Assembly: GCA_029834535.1 (NCBI GenBank) | Contig: JAQMWT010000389.1 | Coordinates: 62,001-126,000 of the forward strand | Direction: 5' to 3' | Length of the DNA stretch: 64,000 bases | Source: Chrysophaeum taylorii | Lineage: Eukaryota > Sar > Pelagophyceae > Pelagomonadales > Pelagomonadaceae | Part shown: positions 61,968 to 64,000 of the stretch, in pieces | Layout of the letters: every line of letters starts with the position of its first letter | Position numbering within the stretch: position 1 is the first letter of the stretch | The notes under the pieces: model-generated | What the model was told of the DNA's origin: nothing | Seen by the model: only the letters and a program-made list of their open reading frames with translations | Database searches by the model: none | Translations under genes and position numbers: made by a program

Positions 61968-63360
61968 ATGTCGTCGAAACTGTCTCGTTATGACGGCCGT
62001 AGGTGTTGTGGCAGCCTCGAAGGGTTAATCGGATATTGCGAGATACTTCATGGCCATGCCCAGAAAGACAAAGCACTCTTCCCTGATGGCGTTCGAGGCT
62101 CGGCACTACGCGTACGCGTCGCAGCGGATTTTTTCCAAGCGCACCTTTGACTGACGACGAAGATCATCGCAACCTAATTGAGGCGGCGTAGTGTTACCGC
62201 GGCGGTGGTGGCGGGAAAGGCAAGCGCCCTCGTTCATGACTCGAAAGGCGCTGTTTGATGAATGGGTGGACGCGGAATATCGTTGTTTTGTTGTTCGAAT
62301 CTTGAGGCACGTCGCGTTACGGAGTGTGTTATGAAGCGGCGGCTTTCGGCAATCCATTCGCCCAGGTGCTGCACGACGCCGGCGGGACACTCAAGGATAA
62401 GAAGTTCAAGCGACAGGCCGTTGGCATATCCTTCATCTGGCCCGATTGGAGTGGCGTTGAGACGGTGTTCCCGCGCGGGCCTCGTTCCAGCCGACGACGG
62501 AACCGATTCCGGCACGGTTTCTCTGCTCCGTTCTGTGATCGCGGAGCGTGTAGGAATCGATATCGATTTGGCGGCCGCAACCATTGTTCAAGACCGGGCT
62601 CCCAAATTGGCGTCGCCGACGAACGAATTTTTTGTTGAGGTCGAAGACGCGTGTGACATGCATGATATCTCAAAGATCTATCGGCAGCGGCATGCGGCGA
62701 CTTGACGCGATCCAGAGGCAAGCAGGTGATCAATCTATTCCCAGCTCGCCAGGAGCTGCTGAACAGTGGTGGCCACGATGGAGCCAAGTGCTTTTCTTAC
62801 GGCAGCACACGTTTGAAGGATCTGCATGCGCTTTTGCCATTACAGCAGCCGGGGAAAAATAAATCGCCGAAGCTCAAGCTCGACCTCAATAAGACGAGGT
62901 TCCGGGCGCGATACCAACTTATTCGTTCCTTGCTGCGTATGCACCACGCGCTCAAACTGTACGCGGCTACCAACATTGGACTCCCCTGGACAATCAGTGA
63001 TGAGCAATGGGTGGCGTTGGCTGAATTCGAGGCGATTTTTGCTATAACGGATGGATGACCCCGTTGTTGTTTTCGTGCAACATGAACACTTTTACCTGGG
63101 GGCGTGTGCCGCATTGATCAGGCACAACATGATCGAGTCTCTGCGAGCTGGGACGCTAGAAGAGTCATTGATCTCCCGAACATAACTGCGAAAACCATAC
63201 ACACACGTAAGACTGTCTCGATGTCGACGATCTCAGCGAGACCGGCAAAAACCTGTCTTGAGCGGGCTATACTCGAATATGTGAGCGTCAGTTTTGCGGG
63301 AATAATGAAAACTGCGTGCGTCACTTCAACTACGAATTCAACGATCTCTGTCGACCGCAG
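61968..63360 (+). pseudogene. hAT-like transposase remnant, copy 3
   Basis: Plus-strand sequence parallel to the transposase frames of the element at 42.8-45.7 kb, from about 61968 to 63360. Frames at 62262-62705, 62702-63058 and 63104-63380 correspond to its second to fourth frames. Here the part from GKQVINLF through LPWTISDEQW is in one frame, whereas the other copy is shifted at that place. The ATGA junction after the first frame is conserved (about 62236). Terminal repeats are not found, so this is a truncated, decayed copy. Confidence 0.6.
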
Positions 63361-63875
63361 AACACAAATGATGACCGATGACGTATCGTCATCAAGAAGG
63401 AGCACGCGTGTTTGTTTGGCGCCTGCCCAAGTCTCGCATAAACTGTATCATATGTTTTCATCCACGAACAGCGGTAATTTGGTCGTGGAATGCGTCGGCA
63501 AGAAGACAATGATTGATTTCTTGGACTGCCCCAGAGTTATTTAAACAACGTTCGGTGTGTTCTGGCGTCCTCCACTCAGCTACGCTTCCATTGTTTTCGG
63601 CGCGCCGCGCAGCCATTGATCGGACGCGCCAGCAAGAACCCTCGCGCTCAAGCTCTTCCGACGGCCGCCGCCTGTCCGGCGTGTCAGGAAGCTTCTTCGG
63701 CGCTTCGCGCGCAAGCCGCGCCATTGTTTGTGATGTGACCACCACAACCTGGCCGCAATTTCCGTACTCGACAACGGAAAAAAGATCCCAGAGGTAGTAG
63801 TAAAAATTGTTCGGAGGATAACAATAATATAGTTCTCCAAAACGGTGTACTCGAATGAATGAAATGAATGAATGA
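63361..63875. other. No supportable gene; GAAT microsatellite at the end
   Basis: Short GAAT/TGAA tract at about 63853-63878 immediately before, and running into, the start of the next gene. Confidence 0.4.
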
Positions 63876-64000
63876 ATGATGCGGGTGGTCGAGTTGATGA
63901 GCTTAGGCGATGCGGCGGCGATTGCGCTGCAAAGCAAGGAGCCGGCGGCGGCGGTAGAGTACGCGGCGCCCGTGACGGCGTCGACGCGCGAGTCGAAAGA
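63876..64000 (+). CDS. 5' end of a gene running off the window
   Basis: Two adjacent ATGs (63876 and 63879) follow an in-frame stop, and the frame is open to the window end (41 codons). Codons are GC-rich like the other host genes. The peptide is Ala/Val/Glu-rich (AAAIALQSKEPAAAVEYAAP). No family can be told from so short a stretch. Confidence 0.5.
   Translation, partial: MMRVVELMSLGDAAAIALQSKEPAAAVEYAAPVTASTRESK

Overview
This window looks like nuclear DNA of a microalga with a secondary red-type plastid, most likely a photosynthetic stramenopile (heterokont). The evidence is: eukaryotic cytosolic genes (60S ribosomal protein L4, a TXNDC9-like phosducin/thioredoxin protein, an ABCG half-transporter, a RING-BRCT protein); a predicted plastid protein whose signal peptide ends in an ASGF-type cleavage motif; a 27-residue ankyrin-like repeat protein of the kind abundant in stramenopiles; and Ty1/copia, hAT-like and Helitron-like elements. 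Every recognised host gene reads as one uninterrupted exon with GC-rich codons. The species cannot be named from the sequence alone.

Layout. 1-6.8 kb holds no confident gene: one SINE-like repeat and a possible OTU-like fragment. 6.8-8.5 kb is a PiT-type phosphate transporter. 8.9-9.6 kb is a deleted hAT-like element, followed by a purine-rich dispersed repeat. 11.7-16.9 kb carries an acidic protein gene and a voltage-gated channel with a cyclic-nucleotide-binding-like domain. 17.9-23.9 kb contains decayed coding sequence on both strands. 23.9-36.2 kb is a nest of mobile elements: two copia elements head to head (A, defective and carrying a SINE-like insertion; B, apparently intact) lodged next to and inside a head-to-tail pair of Helitron-like repeats.

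36.25-41.7 kb is a very compact gene cluster: TrmN6-like methyltransferase, RPL4, plastid protein, membrane protein, ankyrin protein. Intergenic gaps are as small as 15 bp, and one pair of convergent stop codons overlaps. 42.8-45.7 kb is the longest hAT-like element. 46.0-50.0 kb is a second compact cluster (ABCG transporter, two low-complexity proteins, TXNDC9-like protein), again with overlapping convergent stops. 50.0-56.4 kb is a CTGTG pentanucleotide array, a third Helitron copy and an old copia element (C). 57.8-61.7 kb is a third gene cluster (sterol-methyltransferase-like protein, small membrane protein, RING-BRCT protein). 62-63.4 kb is a decayed hAT copy, and a gene starts at 63,876 and runs off the window.

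The host genes do not form one pathway; they are housekeeping and membrane genes in dense islands separated by transposon nests. The most informative material is the mobile DNA. Copia A is a mosaic of two subfamilies that was evidently mobilised in trans. Copia B carries an in-frame 11-copy VNTR inside its polyprotein. The Helitron units share the same helicase frameshifts, and one ends only 31 bp upstream of a start codon.
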